From Thermohalobaculum sp050330995 (lineage in GTDB: Bacteria; Pseudomonadota; Alphaproteobacteria; Rhodobacterales; Rhodobacteraceae), in contig JBHJHI010000043.1 in NCBI GenBank assembly GCA_050330995.1, positions 1 to 39,731 on the forward strand: a DNA stretch of 39,731 bases. Direction: 5' to 3'. Positions within the stretch are counted from its first letter, which is position 1. Every line of letters begins with the position of its first letter. Of the stretch, positions 1-7,992 are shown in pieces. The notes under the pieces are model-generated. The model was not told the origin of the DNA and did not search any database. It was given only the letters and a program-made list of their open reading frames with translations. The position numbers were made by a program, and so were the translations under genes.

Positions 1-1124
1 GCGCGCTCGACGCGCTGGCCGCCCCCAAGCGCGCCGCGCGCGAGGGTGCCGACCGAGGCGCGCTGGAGCGGATCGAGGCCGCGGCCCGCCGCCTCGCCGA
101 CGCGGCCGGGGCGGCCCGCGACGAGCCGGTGCCGGCCACGGAGGCCGGCGCCTGGCTGGCGCTCGCCTTCCCCGACCGCGTCGGCCTGCGGCGCAAGGGC
201 GAGCAGCCGCGCTACCTCCTCGCGAACGGGCGCGGCGCGGCGCTGGCGGCGGACGCCGCCCTCGGCGCGAGCCGGCTGATCGTGGCCATCGACGTCGAGG
301 ACGCGAGCCCCGACGCCCGCGTCCGCCGCGCCGCCGCGCTGTCGGAGGCCGATCTGCGCGCACGCTTCGGCGACCGCGTCGGCTGGCAGCGCGTCGCCGA
401 GTGGTCGCGGCGCGAGCGCCGGGTGATCGCCGAGGAACGCGAGGGTCTCGACGCGCTGGTGCTCGACCGCCGCCGCTGGACGGCGGCGCCGCCCGACGTG
501 CTGGCGCGGGCGCTCTGCGAGGGCCTCGCGGCCGAGGGGGCCGAGCGGCTGCGCGCCCTCCTCGCCGTCCCGGACACGGCGTCGAGCCTGATCGCGCGGG
601 TCGAGTGGCTGCGCCGTCAGGGCGGCCCGCTGGCCGAGCGGCTGCCGGCGATGGACGACGCGACGCTCGCGGCCGAGGCGTGCGACTGGCTCGCCCCCTA
701 CCTCACCGGCGAGCGCGCGCCCGGCGAGATCGCGCCCGGTGTCCTCGACGCCGCGCTTGCCGCCCGCGTCGGCGACGACCTCGCGGCGGTCGAGCGCGCC
801 GCCCCCGCCGCCTACGAGCCCCCCTTGGGCGGCAAGCGCCTCATCGACTACTCGGGTGAGACGCCGCGGCTCACGATCCGTGTGCAGGAGCTGTTCGGCG
901 AGACCCGCCATCCGAGCGTCGGCGAGCCGCCCGTCGCGCTGGTGCTGGAGCTGACCTCGCCGGCCGGCCGGCCGGTGCAGACCACGCGCGATCTGCCGGG
1001 CTTCTGGGCGAGCTCCTACGCCGAGGTCGCCCGCGAGATGCGCGCGCGCCACCCCAAGCACCCCTGGCCCGACGACCCGGCCGCGGCGCCGCCTACGCGG
1101 CGCGCGAAGGCTCGGCGGAGCTGA
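1..1124 (+). CDS. hrpB: ATP-dependent helicase HrpB, C-terminal part (5' truncated by window)
   Basis: The reading frame is open from base 3 to the stop at 1122-1124 and lacks its N-terminus, so the DEAH helicase core motifs lie outside the window. What remains, about 373 residues, matches the helicase-associated and HrpB C-terminal regions. The end has the family hallmark: GKRLIDY, then LTIRVQELFG, then a segment reading PVALVLELTSPAGRPVQ, then LPGFWASSYAEV and the closing RHPKHPWPDDP. HrpB proteins are usually about 800-850 residues, so a little under half is visible. It is a DExH-box RNA helicase-like protein of poorly known role in alphaproteobacteria. The last residues are a basic tail. 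No downstream gene overlaps it, and a gap of 150 bases follows. The family call is confident; cellular substrates are not inferable from the sequence. Confidence 0.88.
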   Translation, partial: ALDALAAPKRAAREGADRGALERIEAAARRLADAAGAARDEPVPATEAGAWLALAFPDRVGLRRKGEQPRYLLANGRGAALAADAALGASRLIVAIDVEDASPDARVRRAAALSEADLRARFGDRVGWQRVAEWSRRERRVIAEEREGLDALVLDRRRWTAAPPDVLARALCEGLAAEGAERLRALLAVPDTASSLIARVEWLRRQGGPLAERLPAMDDATLAAEACDWLAPYLTGERAPGEIAPGVLDAALAARVGDDLAAVERAAPAAYEPPLGGKRLIDYSGETPRLTIRVQELFGETRHPSVGEPPVALVLELTSPAGRPVQTTRDLPGFWASSYAEVAREMRARHPKHPWPDDPAAAPPTRRAKARRS

Positions 1125-1178
1125 GCCCTTCTCACGGCGCTTCACACCCGCGTGCGCGTCCCGGTCATGGCGCTGGAC

Positions 1179-1210
1179 GGCGATCGTGCGATCGGGAAAG
1201 CTCGATCGCC
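1179..1210. terminator. Possible hairpin after hrpB
   Basis: Perfect 8-base arms GGCGATCG (1179-1186) and CGATCGCC (1203-1210) enclose 16 bases. There is no T run, so a classical terminator is not shown. It may act as a factor-dependent end for hrpB or lie in the leader of the next operon. Confidence 0.25.
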
Positions 1211-1274
1211 AAGGCGTCACCGCGCTGTCGCGTCTCCGTGCCAGCCCGGGCCGCCTCGGCAGGGAGGGCCGACG

Positions 1275-1742
1275 ATGAAGCGACGACTGACGGGTCTGCT
1301 GCTGACGGGCCTGCTCGGGGGCCTCGCGACCACCGCGGCGGCGACCGAGGGCGACGGCGAGCGCGTGCAGGTGAGCGGCGAGGTGATCGACACCTGGTGC
1401 TACTACTCGGGCGTGATGGGCGGGCCGGACGCGGTGGTGGGCTCGGCGCACCACACCTGCGCGATGTGGTGCGCGGCGGGCGGCATCCCGGTCGGCGTGC
1501 TCGCCGACGACGGCTCGGTCTACATGGTGATGAAGTGGCAGGGCGACGCCGCGATCGCCGACGGCGAGGCGCTGTTGGATAGCCAGAGCCACCGCATCAG
1601 CGTCGACGGCACGATGTTCGAGCGCGACGGCATCCGGTACCTGTTCGTCGCCGAGGTCACCGCCGACGAGGGGATCACCAACCGCAACCACCTGGACTAC
1701 GGCGTCGTGCCGTTCTTCGCCTTCCCGGAGCCTAGCGAATGA
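1275..1742 (+). CDS. Exported Cys/His/Met-motif protein, first gene of a SCO-linked operon
   Basis: 155 residues with an N-terminal signal peptide (basic start MKRR, hydrophobic core 6-20, cleavage near AAATEG). The start ATG at 1275 is chosen because AGGGAGGG lies 8-10 bases upstream and the signal peptide begins there; the frame is open upstream but not protein-like. The mature part has W41-C42, then the cluster H59-H60-T-C62-A-M64-W-C66, rich in potential metal or haem ligands, followed by GGIPVGVL and a strand-rich segment. I recognise this as a conserved but uncharacterised periplasmic family and give no enzymatic function. Its stop overlaps the next start (ATGA at 1739-1742), so the two are probably translationally coupled. 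The third gene is SCO1/SenC, so a role in periplasmic copper or thiol chemistry is a reasonable inference, not shown. Confidence 0.8.
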   Translation: MKRRLTGLLLTGLLGGLATTAAATEGDGERVQVSGEVIDTWCYYSGVMGGPDAVVGSAHHTCAMWCAAGGIPVGVLADDGSVYMVMKWQGDAAIADGEALLDSQSHRISVDGTMFERDGIRYLFVAEVTADEGITNRNHLDYGVVPFFAFPEPSE

Positions 1743-2302
1743 TCCGCGCCCTGGCCCTTCTCGCCCTTCTCGCATCCCCTGCCCTGGCGCAGGACTTCTC
1801 CGAAGGCTCCGAAGCCGACAGCTGGGGCCTCGCCGGCGAGCGCAAGGCCCGCTTCGAGGCGCGCGTGGTCGACGCGGTCTGCGCGCTGACCGGCGACTGC
1901 CCGGAGGACTGCGGCGGGGGCTCGCGCCAGATGGCGCTGATCCGCGCCGCCGACGACGTGATGGTGATGACGCTCAAGAACGCGCAGCCGATCTTCTCGG
2001 GCGCGACGGTCGATCTCGCCCCCTTCTGCGGGCGCGACGTGACGGTCGACGGGCTGCTCGTAGGCGAGCCCGAGACCGTGGGCGACGCCCAGCTCATGCA
2101 GATCCAGATCGTCGTCGACGGCGAGGAGACGGTGCGCGCGAACAAGTGGCTCGACGCCTGGCGCGCGGCCCACCCGGACGCGGCGGCGAAGGGCGGCGAA
2201 TGGTTCCGCAACGACCCCGCGATCCAGGCCGAGATCGCCGAGGAGGGCTACACCGGCCTCGGCCAGGCGGCCGACGCGGAATACGCCGAGGAGTTCTACT
2301 GA
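1739..2302 (+). CDS. Exported cysteine protein, apparent paralogue of the upstream gene
   Basis: 187 residues with a signal peptide (MIRALALLALLASPALAQ, cleavage after ALA). The mature protein has C48, then C54-P-E-D-C58-GGG, then C97, within a short beta-rich segment. The arrangement V-x-D-A-V-C ... C-x3-C-x(0-2)-GG ... DDVMVM resembles the upstream protein (V-I-D-T-W-C ... C-x3-C-x2-GG ... VYMVM), so the two look like diverged copies of one fold; this is my comparison by eye. The C-terminal 70 residues are acidic and tyrosine-containing (KWLDAW, GGEWFRND, EEGYTGLG, EYAEEFY). The start overlaps the previous stop by 4 bases and the stop overlaps the SCO start by 1 base, showing a compact operon. 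Function unknown; metal binding or redox partnership with the SCO protein is inferred from context. Confidence 0.82.
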   Translation: MIRALALLALLASPALAQDFSEGSEADSWGLAGERKARFEARVVDAVCALTGDCPEDCGGGSRQMALIRAADDVMVMTLKNAQPIFSGATVDLAPFCGRDVTVDGLLVGEPETVGDAQLMQIQIVVDGEETVRANKWLDAWRAAHPDAAAKGGEWFRNDPAIQAEIAEEGYTGLGQAADAEYAEEFY

Positions 2303-2871
2303 TGCGCCTCGCGGGCGCGGCCGCGCTCGCCCTCGCGCTGGCGGCGCCGCTCCGCGCCGAGACGCCGCCACCCTTCCCGGTGACGATCGAGGCGGACTTC
2401 GACCTCGTCGCCCACGACGGGCGGCGCGTGGCCTCGGCCGACCTCGCCGGGCGGCATTACCTGCTGTTCTTCGGCTACGCCGGCTGCGAGGCGATCTGCG
2501 ACGTGGCCCTCGCGCGCATGGCCGAGGCGCTCGACCGCCTCGACGCGCGGGGTCTCGCGGTGCCGGCCTACATGGTCACGATCGACCCCGAGCGCGACGA
2601 CCCCGGCCGCCTCGCCGCCACGCTCGGGCGGCTGCACGAGCGCCTCGTCGGCCTCACCGGCCCGGACGCCGCGCTCGCGGCGGTCTGGGACGCCTTCCAG
2701 GTGAGCCGCGAGGTGGTCTACACCGATCCCGCGGGCCAGCCGGTCTTCGCCCACACGAGCTTCGTCTACCTGATCGGGCCGGACGGGCGGGTCGCCTCGG
2801 CGCTGCCACCGATCGTGGACGCGGCGCACCTGGCCGAGACCGTCGCCCGCCGCCTCGACGCGTCGGGCTAG
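2302..2871 (+). CDS. SCO1/SenC family copper chaperone / thiol-disulfide protein
   Basis: 189 residues with a signal peptide (1-19). The thioredoxin-like SCO fold is marked by FFGYAGCEAIC (residues 57-66; C62 and C66 form the CxxxC copper site), the TIDPERDDP strand-loop at 94-101, and H151 in the HTSFVYLIGPDG motif. These three ligands (two Cys, one His) define SCO proteins, which deliver copper to the CuA site of cytochrome c oxidase or reduce its cysteines. The usual motif is CPDVC; here the spacer is EAI, which keeps the spacing. The ATG at 2302 shares its A with the TGA of the preceding gene. It lacks the obvious long membrane anchor of some SCO proteins and could be secreted or tethered by an uncleaved signal. 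No oxidase genes lie in the window. Confidence 0.9.
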   Translation: MRLAGAAALALALAAPLRAETPPPFPVTIEADFDLVAHDGRRVASADLAGRHYLLFFGYAGCEAICDVALARMAEALDRLDARGLAVPAYMVTIDPERDDPGRLAATLGRLHERLVGLTGPDAALAAVWDAFQVSREVVYTDPAGQPVFAHTSFVYLIGPDGRVASALPPIVDAAHLAETVARRLDASG

Positions 2872-2872
2872 A

Positions 2873-2915
2873 GCGCAATCCGACCGGAGTGAAACGAGGA
2901 TCGGAAAAATTGCGC
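2873..2915. repeat. Imperfect intergenic palindrome (GCGCAAT...ATTGCGC)
   Basis: Directly after the SCO stop, arms GCGCAAT (2873-2879) and ATTGCGC (2909-2915) pair; inside them CCGA and TCGG extend the stem after an A-rich bulge. It is conspicuously AT-richer than its surroundings. It may be a transcript end or a mobile intergenic repeat. Confidence 0.4.
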
Positions 2916-2930
2916 GTCGGCTCAGACAGC

Positions 2931-2972
2931 TAGAGCGCCGGACCTGATCCGATCAGGTCGAACGGCGCTCTA
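2931..2972. repeat. Two-part perfect palindrome, likely dispersed repeat and/or terminator
   Basis: Outer arms TAGAGCGCCG (2931-2940) and CGGCGCTCTA (2963-2972) are perfect complements. Inside them GACCTGATC (2941-2949) and GATCAGGTC (2951-2959) are perfect complements around one C, with a 3-base bulge GAA at 2960-2962. A related copy, GACCCGATC-C-GATCGGGTC preceded by GGAGCGCCG, lies at 11838-11856 in another intergenic gap. Shared layout in two non-coding sites suggests a REP-like element family. Confidence 0.55.
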
Positions 2973-3052
2973 GCGGCCGGGACCGCGCGGCGCCGGGCCG
3001 CCCGTTCGCCCCGACGGGGCGGTCGGGCCGGCCGCTTCGGGGGAGGACACGC

Positions 3053-5332
3053 TTGCCGATCGCCGTCCCGCGCCGCCTCGCCGCCCTCGCGCTGATTCTC
3101 GCGCTCTGGGCCGCGTCCTGGGCCGCGCCCGGCCCCGAGGCGCTCGCCCAGAGCGCGTCCCAGGCCCTGCCCGGCCTCGCGGGCGCCGAGCCCGCCGCCG
3201 CGCCGGCCGAGCCCGACAGCCCCGAGGCCGCCCGCGCCCTGGTCTCGACCCTCACCGACGCGGAGGTGCGCGCGCTCCTGCTCGAACGCCTCGACGCGGT
3301 CGCGCGCGAGCGGGCGCAGGCGGCAGGGCACGGCGGGCTCGGCGCCACGCTCTCGACGGCGGCCGACAGCCTCGCGGCCTCGGTCGCGGGCGCGCTCGAG
3401 CGGGCGCCGAACGTCCCGACCGGGATCGCCGAGGGGCTCGGGCGCTTCTACGCGCCGCGCGGCGCGCTCGGCACGCTGCACCTGCTCGCGATCGGCGCGC
3501 TCGCCGTCGGGCTCGGCTTCCTCGCCGAGCGCGCGGTCTGCCGCTACGCCCCCGCGCTCCGCGCGCCGGAGCCCGGCGCGGGGCCGGGGCCGGTGGTGCG
3601 CTTCCTCGCCCGACGCCTCATGGTCGAGGTGGCGGGCGTGGCCGCCTTCCTCGCCGTCGCCCGTCTGGTGATCGCGCTCGCCCATCCGCCCGAGCCGATC
3701 AGCGACCTGATCCTGACCTTCTTCCTGTTCATCCCCGTGCTCTACACCCGCGCCGCCGCGGCGCTCGGGCGCTTCCTGCTGGCGCCCTCCACGCCGGCGG
3801 CGCGGATGGTGCGCCTCGACGACGCCGAGGCGCGCTTCCTGCACCGCGCGATCGTGGCCTTCGCCGCGCTGGTCGGCCTGCGCGCCTACGCGCTCAGCTT
3901 CCTCGGCGGGCACGGGGTCGATCTGGCCGCGATACGCCTCGGCTTCTGGCTGACGCTCGCGATCCACGGCTGGCTCGCCTGGGTCGCCTGGAGCGCGCGC
4001 GCCTCGCTGGTGACGATGCTCGCGGGCGGCGCGGCGCCGGGCAGCGCAGAGGCGCGAGCCGCACGAACCTATCCCTACGCCGTGATCGCGCTCGTCGCGC
4101 TGTTCTGGGCGATCACAGAGGTGTTCACCGGGCAGGGGTTCTGGGACCTGCTCGACGGGCGGCTGCCGCTGACGCTCGCGATCCTGGTGCTGGCCCCCGT
4201 CGCCGATCTCGGCCTGCGCGGGCTCGCGGCCCATCTCGCCCCCCGCCCGGAGCCCGCGCGGGGCGAGAAGGCGGTGCGCCTCGCCGAGCGCCTGCGCGTC
4301 GGCTGGCTCAGGATCGGCCGGCTCGCGGTGCTGGGCCTCCTGCTCGTCGTGCTGCTCGATCTCTGGCGGGTCGATCTCGCCATGGCGGCGGGCGGGCCGA
4401 TGCCGGTGCGCTTCGCCGCGGGCCTCGTCACGGCGCTCGCGATCCTCGGCCTCGGCGCGCTCGCGGCCGAGGCGGCGGCGCTCTGGGTCAACAAGCGCCT
4501 GCTCGACGACCTGCCCGAGGAGGCGCCGGGCGAGGTCGACGCCGGCGGCGAAGGCGGCGCGGCGGGCGGCTCGCGGCTCTCGACCGTGCTGCCGCTGACG
4601 CTCGGCGCGGCGCAGGCGGCGATCGCGCTGGTCGCGGGCTTCGAGGCGCTCTCGGCGCTCGGCGTCAGCATAGCGCCCCTGCTCGCGGGCCTCGGCATCC
4701 TCGGCCTCGCCGTCGGCTTCGGCGCGCAGCGGCTGGTGGCCGACGTGGTCTCGGGGGTGTTCTTCCTGGTCGACGACGCCTTCCGCACCGGCGAGTACGT
4801 CGAGATCGAGGGCACCCGCGGCACGGTCGAGCGCATCTCGGTGCGCTCGCTGCAACTGCGCCACCACGAGGGCGCGGTGCACACCATCCCCTTCGGTGAG
4901 ATCCCGCGGCTGACCAACTACTCGCGCGACTGGGTGATCATGAAGCTGCGCTTCACCGTGCCGTTCGACACCGACCTGAAGAAGGTCAAACGGCTCTTCA
5001 AAGGGATCGGCCAGGACATGGCCGCCGATCCCGCCTTCGCCGACGACTTCCTGCAACCCTTCAAGAGCCAGGGGGTGGTCGAGGTCGACGACGTCGGCCT
5101 GGTGGTGCGCGGCAAGTTCATGGCGAAGCCCGGAAGGCAATGGACGCTGCGCAAGGAGATCTTCGCGCGCGTGCAGCAGGCGTTCGAGGCGAACGACATC
5201 CAGTTCGCCCGCCGCGAGGTGCGCGTGCGCCTCGACGGCGAGGGGGCGGTCTCGCCCGAGGCCGCGCGACAGGCCGCGGCCGCGGCGGCCGAGGCGGTGC
5301 TGGCGCCGCGGAGCGCCGACGCCGCGCCCTGA
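3053..5332 (+). CDS. Large MscS-family mechanosensitive ion channel
   Basis: 759 residues. Start TTG at 3053 is chosen for the strong GGGGGAGGA ending about 6 bases upstream and because it opens a signal peptide (residues 1-32, ending ALAQ). Several hydrophobic helices fill residues 140-520. The MscS pore module follows: SIAPLLAGLGILGLAVGFGAQ (about 542-562, pore-lining helix), VADVVSGVFFLVDDAFRTGEYVEI, the beta domain (TVERISVRSLQLRHHEG), the IPFGEI and NYSRDW motifs, and a C-terminal alpha/beta domain to about residue 725. An Ala/Glu-rich tail ends the protein. It is much longer than E. coli MscS (286 residues), like MscK/YnaI/YbdG-type proteins with extra N-terminal helices. It should act as an inner-membrane channel releasing solutes on hypo-osmotic shock. 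It converges on urtE with 28 bases between the stops. Confidence 0.93.
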   Translation: MPIAVPRRLAALALILALWAASWAAPGPEALAQSASQALPGLAGAEPAAAPAEPDSPEAARALVSTLTDAEVRALLLERLDAVARERAQAAGHGGLGATLSTAADSLAASVAGALERAPNVPTGIAEGLGRFYAPRGALGTLHLLAIGALAVGLGFLAERAVCRYAPALRAPEPGAGPGPVVRFLARRLMVEVAGVAAFLAVARLVIALAHPPEPISDLILTFFLFIPVLYTRAAAALGRFLLAPSTPAARMVRLDDAEARFLHRAIVAFAALVGLRAYALSFLGGHGVDLAAIRLGFWLTLAIHGWLAWVAWSARASLVTMLAGGAAPGSAEARAARTYPYAVIALVALFWAITEVFTGQGFWDLLDGRLPLTLAILVLAPVADLGLRGLAAHLAPRPEPARGEKAVRLAERLRVGWLRIGRLAVLGLLLVVLLDLWRVDLAMAAGGPMPVRFAAGLVTALAILGLGALAAEAAALWVNKRLLDDLPEEAPGEVDAGGEGGAAGGSRLSTVLPLTLGAAQAAIALVAGFEALSALGVSIAPLLAGLGILGLAVGFGAQRLVADVVSGVFFLVDDAFRTGEYVEIEGTRGTVERISVRSLQLRHHEGAVHTIPFGEIPRLTNYSRDWVIMKLRFTVPFDTDLKKVKRLFKGIGQDMAADPAFADDFLQPFKSQGVVEVDDVGLVVRGKFMAKPGRQWTLRKEIFARVQQAFEANDIQFARREVRVRLDGEGAVSPEAARQAAAAAAEAVLAPRSADAAP

Positions 5333-5360
5333 GCCCCGGCCGGCGAACGCGGCCCAAGCC

Positions 5361-6089
5361 TCAGACCGACAACAGCCCCCGGACCGACGGGTCGTCGAGG
5401 CCCGCGCGGTCGCCCGAGGCCACCACCTGCCCGCGATCGAGCACCACGTAGGCGTCGGCCAGATCGCGCGCGAAGTCGAAGTACTGCTCTACCAGCACGA
5501 TCGCCATGTCGCCGCGCGAGCGGAGGTAGTCGATCGCGCGGCCGATGTCGGCGATGATCGAGGGCTGGATGCCCTCGGTCGGCTCGTCGAGCAGCAGGAG
5601 CGTCGGGCGGGTGACGAGGGCGCGGGCGATGGCGAGCTGCTGCTGCTGCCCGCCCGAGAGGTCGCCGCCGCGCCGGCGCAGCATCCGGCCGAGCACCGGG
5701 AACAGCTCGAACACCTCGTCGGGCACGCGGCGCTCGGCCCTGGGCAGAGCGGCGAAGCCCACCTCCAGGTTCTCGCGCACGCTGAGGAGCGGGAAGACCT
5801 CGCGTCCCTGCGGCACCAGCGCGATGCCGCGGCGCGCGCGGGCGTGGGCGGGCAGCCGCGTGACGTCCTCGCCGTCCCAGACCACCCGGCCGCCCGCGAC
5901 CGGATGGCGACCGGTGAGCGCGCGCATCAGCGAGGTCTTGCCGACGCCGTTGCGCCCGAGCACCGCTGTGACCCGGCCCACGGGGGCCTCCAGCGAGACG
6001 CCGCGCAGGATGCGCGCCGCCCCGTAGGCGAGGTCGAGGGTCTCGACCGAGAGCGTCTTCGCACCCACCAGCGTGCCGTCAGCGGCCAA
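5361..6089 (-). CDS. urtE: Urea ABC transporter ATP-binding protein UrtE
   Basis: 242 residues. ABC ATPase of the branched-chain amino acid/urea (LivF-like) class: Walker A GRNGVGKTS, Q-loop VPQGREVFP, signature LSGGQQQQLAIARAL, Walker B LLLLDEPTEGIQPS and H-loop-region VLVEQYFDFA. The Gly-Ile-Gln-Pro after DEPTE is typical of UrtE. The chosen ATG at 6089 overlaps the end of urtD by 11 bases; a start nearer LSVETLDLAYG is possible, because family members usually begin close to that motif. It is the last gene of the urt operon and pairs with UrtD to power urea import through UrtB/UrtC. Confidence 0.94.
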   Translation of the reverse strand: MAADGTLVGAKTLSVETLDLAYGAARILRGVSLEAPVGRVTAVLGRNGVGKTSLMRALTGRHPVAGGRVVWDGEDVTRLPAHARARRGIALVPQGREVFPLLSVRENLEVGFAALPRAERRVPDEVFELFPVLGRMLRRRGGDLSGGQQQQLAIARALVTRPTLLLLDEPTEGIQPSIIADIGRAIDYLRSRGDMAIVLVEQYFDFARDLADAYVVLDRGQVVASGDRAGLDDPSVRGLLSV

Positions 6090-6828
6090 GATACACCTCC
6101 ACCACCTTCGGCTGGGCGCTGACGTGATCGAGCGGACCCTCGGCGAGCACCGAGCCCTCGTGCAGCACCGTCACCTTCACGTCGAGCGCGCGCACGAAGT
6201 CCATGTCGTGCTCGACCACCACCACGGTGTGCTCGCCCGCGATCTCGCGCAGAAGCGTCGCCGTCTCCATGGTCTCGGCGTCGGTCATGCCGGCGGCCGG
6301 CTCGTCGACGAGCAGGACCTTCGGGTCCTGCGCGAGCAGCATGGCGATCTCGAGCCACTGCTTCTGGCCGTGGGAGAGATCGCCCGCGAGGTCGTCCCGG
6401 CGGTGAGCGAGCCGCACGCGGTCGAGGAGCGCGTCGAGCCGGCCGCGCTCCCCGCCCGAGAGCCGCGCGCGCAGCACCTCGAACACGCCGCGCTTGCCCC
6501 TGAGGGACAGGAGCAGGTTGTCCTCGACCGTGAGCGTCTCGAACACGGTCGGCTTCTGGAACTTGCGCCCGATGCCGAGGGTGGCGATCTCGGCCTCGTC
6601 GAGCCGGGTGAGATCGACCTCGCCGTCGAACAGCACGTCGCCGCGGTCGGGGCGGGTCTTGCCGGTGACGATGTCCATCATGGTGGTCTTGCCCGCCCCG
6701 TTCGGGCCGATGATCGCGCGCATCTCGCCCGGGCGCAGCACGAGGCTGAGATCGTCGATCGCGCGGAAGCCGTCGAAGCTGACCGAGACGGCGTCGAGAT
6801 AGAGGATGGAGCCCGCGGCCTGGCGCAT
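6079..6828 (-). CDS. urtD: Urea ABC transporter ATP-binding protein UrtD
   Basis: 249 residues. LivG-like ABC ATPase: Walker A GPNGAGKTT, Q-loop IGRKFQKPTVFETLTV (the RKFQKP form is characteristic of UrtD), signature LSHGQKQWLEIAMLL, Walker B VLLVDEPAAGMTD and H-loop VVVVEHDMDFVR. Start chosen as ATG 6828: GGAG lies 8 bases upstream, whereas the alternative GTG at 6837, in the urtC stop (GTGA), would place this GGAG against the start. Either way urtC and urtD are coupled. It forms the nucleotide-binding pair with UrtE on the cytoplasmic face. Confidence 0.95.
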   Translation of the reverse strand: MRQAAGSILYLDAVSVSFDGFRAIDDLSLVLRPGEMRAIIGPNGAGKTTMMDIVTGKTRPDRGDVLFDGEVDLTRLDEAEIATLGIGRKFQKPTVFETLTVEDNLLLSLRGKRGVFEVLRARLSGGERGRLDALLDRVRLAHRRDDLAGDLSHGQKQWLEIAMLLAQDPKVLLVDEPAAGMTDAETMETATLLREIAGEHTVVVVEHDMDFVRALDVKVTVLHEGSVLAEGPLDHVSAQPKVVEVYLGR

Positions 6829-6833
6829 CGCGC

Positions 6834-7964
6834 TCACTCCGCCGGCTGTCGCGCGGCCTCGGCGTCGGCACCGGGCTTCGCGCGGGCGCGCCGCTCGCGC
6901 CAGGCGTCGACGGCGCCCAGGATCCCGCGCGGCAGGAACAGCGTCGCCGCCACGAACAGTCCCCCGAGCACGAACAGCCAGAGATCGGGCGCGAGGGTGG
7001 TGATCCAGCTCTCGACGGCGTTGACCGAGATCGCGCCGAGCGCGGCGCCGACCAGCGTGCCGCGCCCGCCGACCGCGACCCAGACCACCACCTCGATCGA
7101 GTTCGCGGGCGAGAACTCGCCGGGGTTGATGATGCCGACCTGGGGCACGTAGAGCGCGCCCGCGGCACCCGCCATCATCGCCGAGAGCGTGAAGACGAAC
7201 AGCTTGTAGCGCTCGACGCGGTAGCCGAGGAAGCGCGCGCGCGCCTCGGCGTCGCGCACGGCGACGAGCACGCGCCCTGCGCGCGAGGCGGTGATCCAGC
7301 GGGCGAGCAGGTAGCCGCCCGCGAGCGCCGCGGCGGAGGCGACGAACAGCCCCGCCCGCGTCGTGTCGGCCTGGAGGTCGAAGCAGAGCACGTCCTTGAA
7401 GTCGGTCAGCCCGTTGTTGCCGCCGAAGCCCATCTCGTTGCGGAAGAAGGCGAGCATCAGCGCGTAGGTCATCGCCTGGGTGATGATCGAGAGATAGACG
7501 CCGGTCACGCGCGAGCGGAAGGCGAGCCAGCCGAACACGAAGGCGAGCAGCCCCGGCACCAGCATGGTCATGAGGGCCGCGAACCAGAACATGTCGAAGC
7601 CCCACCAGTACCAGGGCAGGCTGTCCCAGTTCAGGAACACCATGAAGTCGGGCAGCACCGGGTCGCCGTAGACGCCGCGCGGGCCGATCTCGCGCATCAG
7701 GTGCATGCCCATGGCGTAGCCCCCGAGCGCGAAGAAGGCGCCGTGGCCGAGGCTCAGGATGCCGGCGAAGCCCCAGATCAGGTCGACCGAGAGCGCGAGC
7801 AGGGCGAAGCACAGATACTTGCCCATGAGCGAGACCGCGAAGCTCGACAGGTGCCACGCCGAGCCGGGCTCGGCGATCAGGCTCGCCGCCGGCACCGCCA
7901 CGGCGGCGAGCGCGAGGAGGACGAGGAACACCGCGCCCTTGAGGTCGAGAGCGCGGCCGGTCAC
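6834..7964 (-). CDS. urtC: Urea ABC transporter permease UrtC
   Basis: 376 residues, GTG start. LivM-type permease with about ten hydrophobic helices. Marker segments are LLALSVDLIWGFAGILSLGHGAFFALGGYAMGMHL near the N-terminus, the TGVYLSIITQAMTYALML helix, NNGLTDF, the EAA-like cytoplasmic loop VRDAEARARFLGY, and GRGTLVGAALGA near the C-terminus. The Trp-rich loop DSLPWYWWGFDMFWFA is typical of UrtC. A charged Arg/Ala tail ends the protein. It forms the heterodimeric membrane channel with UrtB. A gap of 28 bases separates it from the small exported protein gene upstream. Confidence 0.95.
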   Translation of the reverse strand: MTGRALDLKGAVFLVLLALAAVAVPAASLIAEPGSAWHLSSFAVSLMGKYLCFALLALSVDLIWGFAGILSLGHGAFFALGGYAMGMHLMREIGPRGVYGDPVLPDFMVFLNWDSLPWYWWGFDMFWFAALMTMLVPGLLAFVFGWLAFRSRVTGVYLSIITQAMTYALMLAFFRNEMGFGGNNGLTDFKDVLCFDLQADTTRAGLFVASAAALAGGYLLARWITASRAGRVLVAVRDAEARARFLGYRVERYKLFVFTLSAMMAGAAGALYVPQVGIINPGEFSPANSIEVVVWVAVGGRGTLVGAALGAISVNAVESWITTLAPDLWLFVLGGLFVAATLFLPRGILGAVDAWRERRARAKPGADAEAARQPAE

Positions 7965-7992
7965 GACCGCACTCCCCGGCTCGCTCCCCGGC

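Noticed and set aside
3053..5332. Long antisense frame (736 residues) opposite the MscS channel
   Set aside because: The plus-strand frame has a signal peptide and MscS motifs; the antisense frame is Arg/Glu/His-rich shadow sequence.
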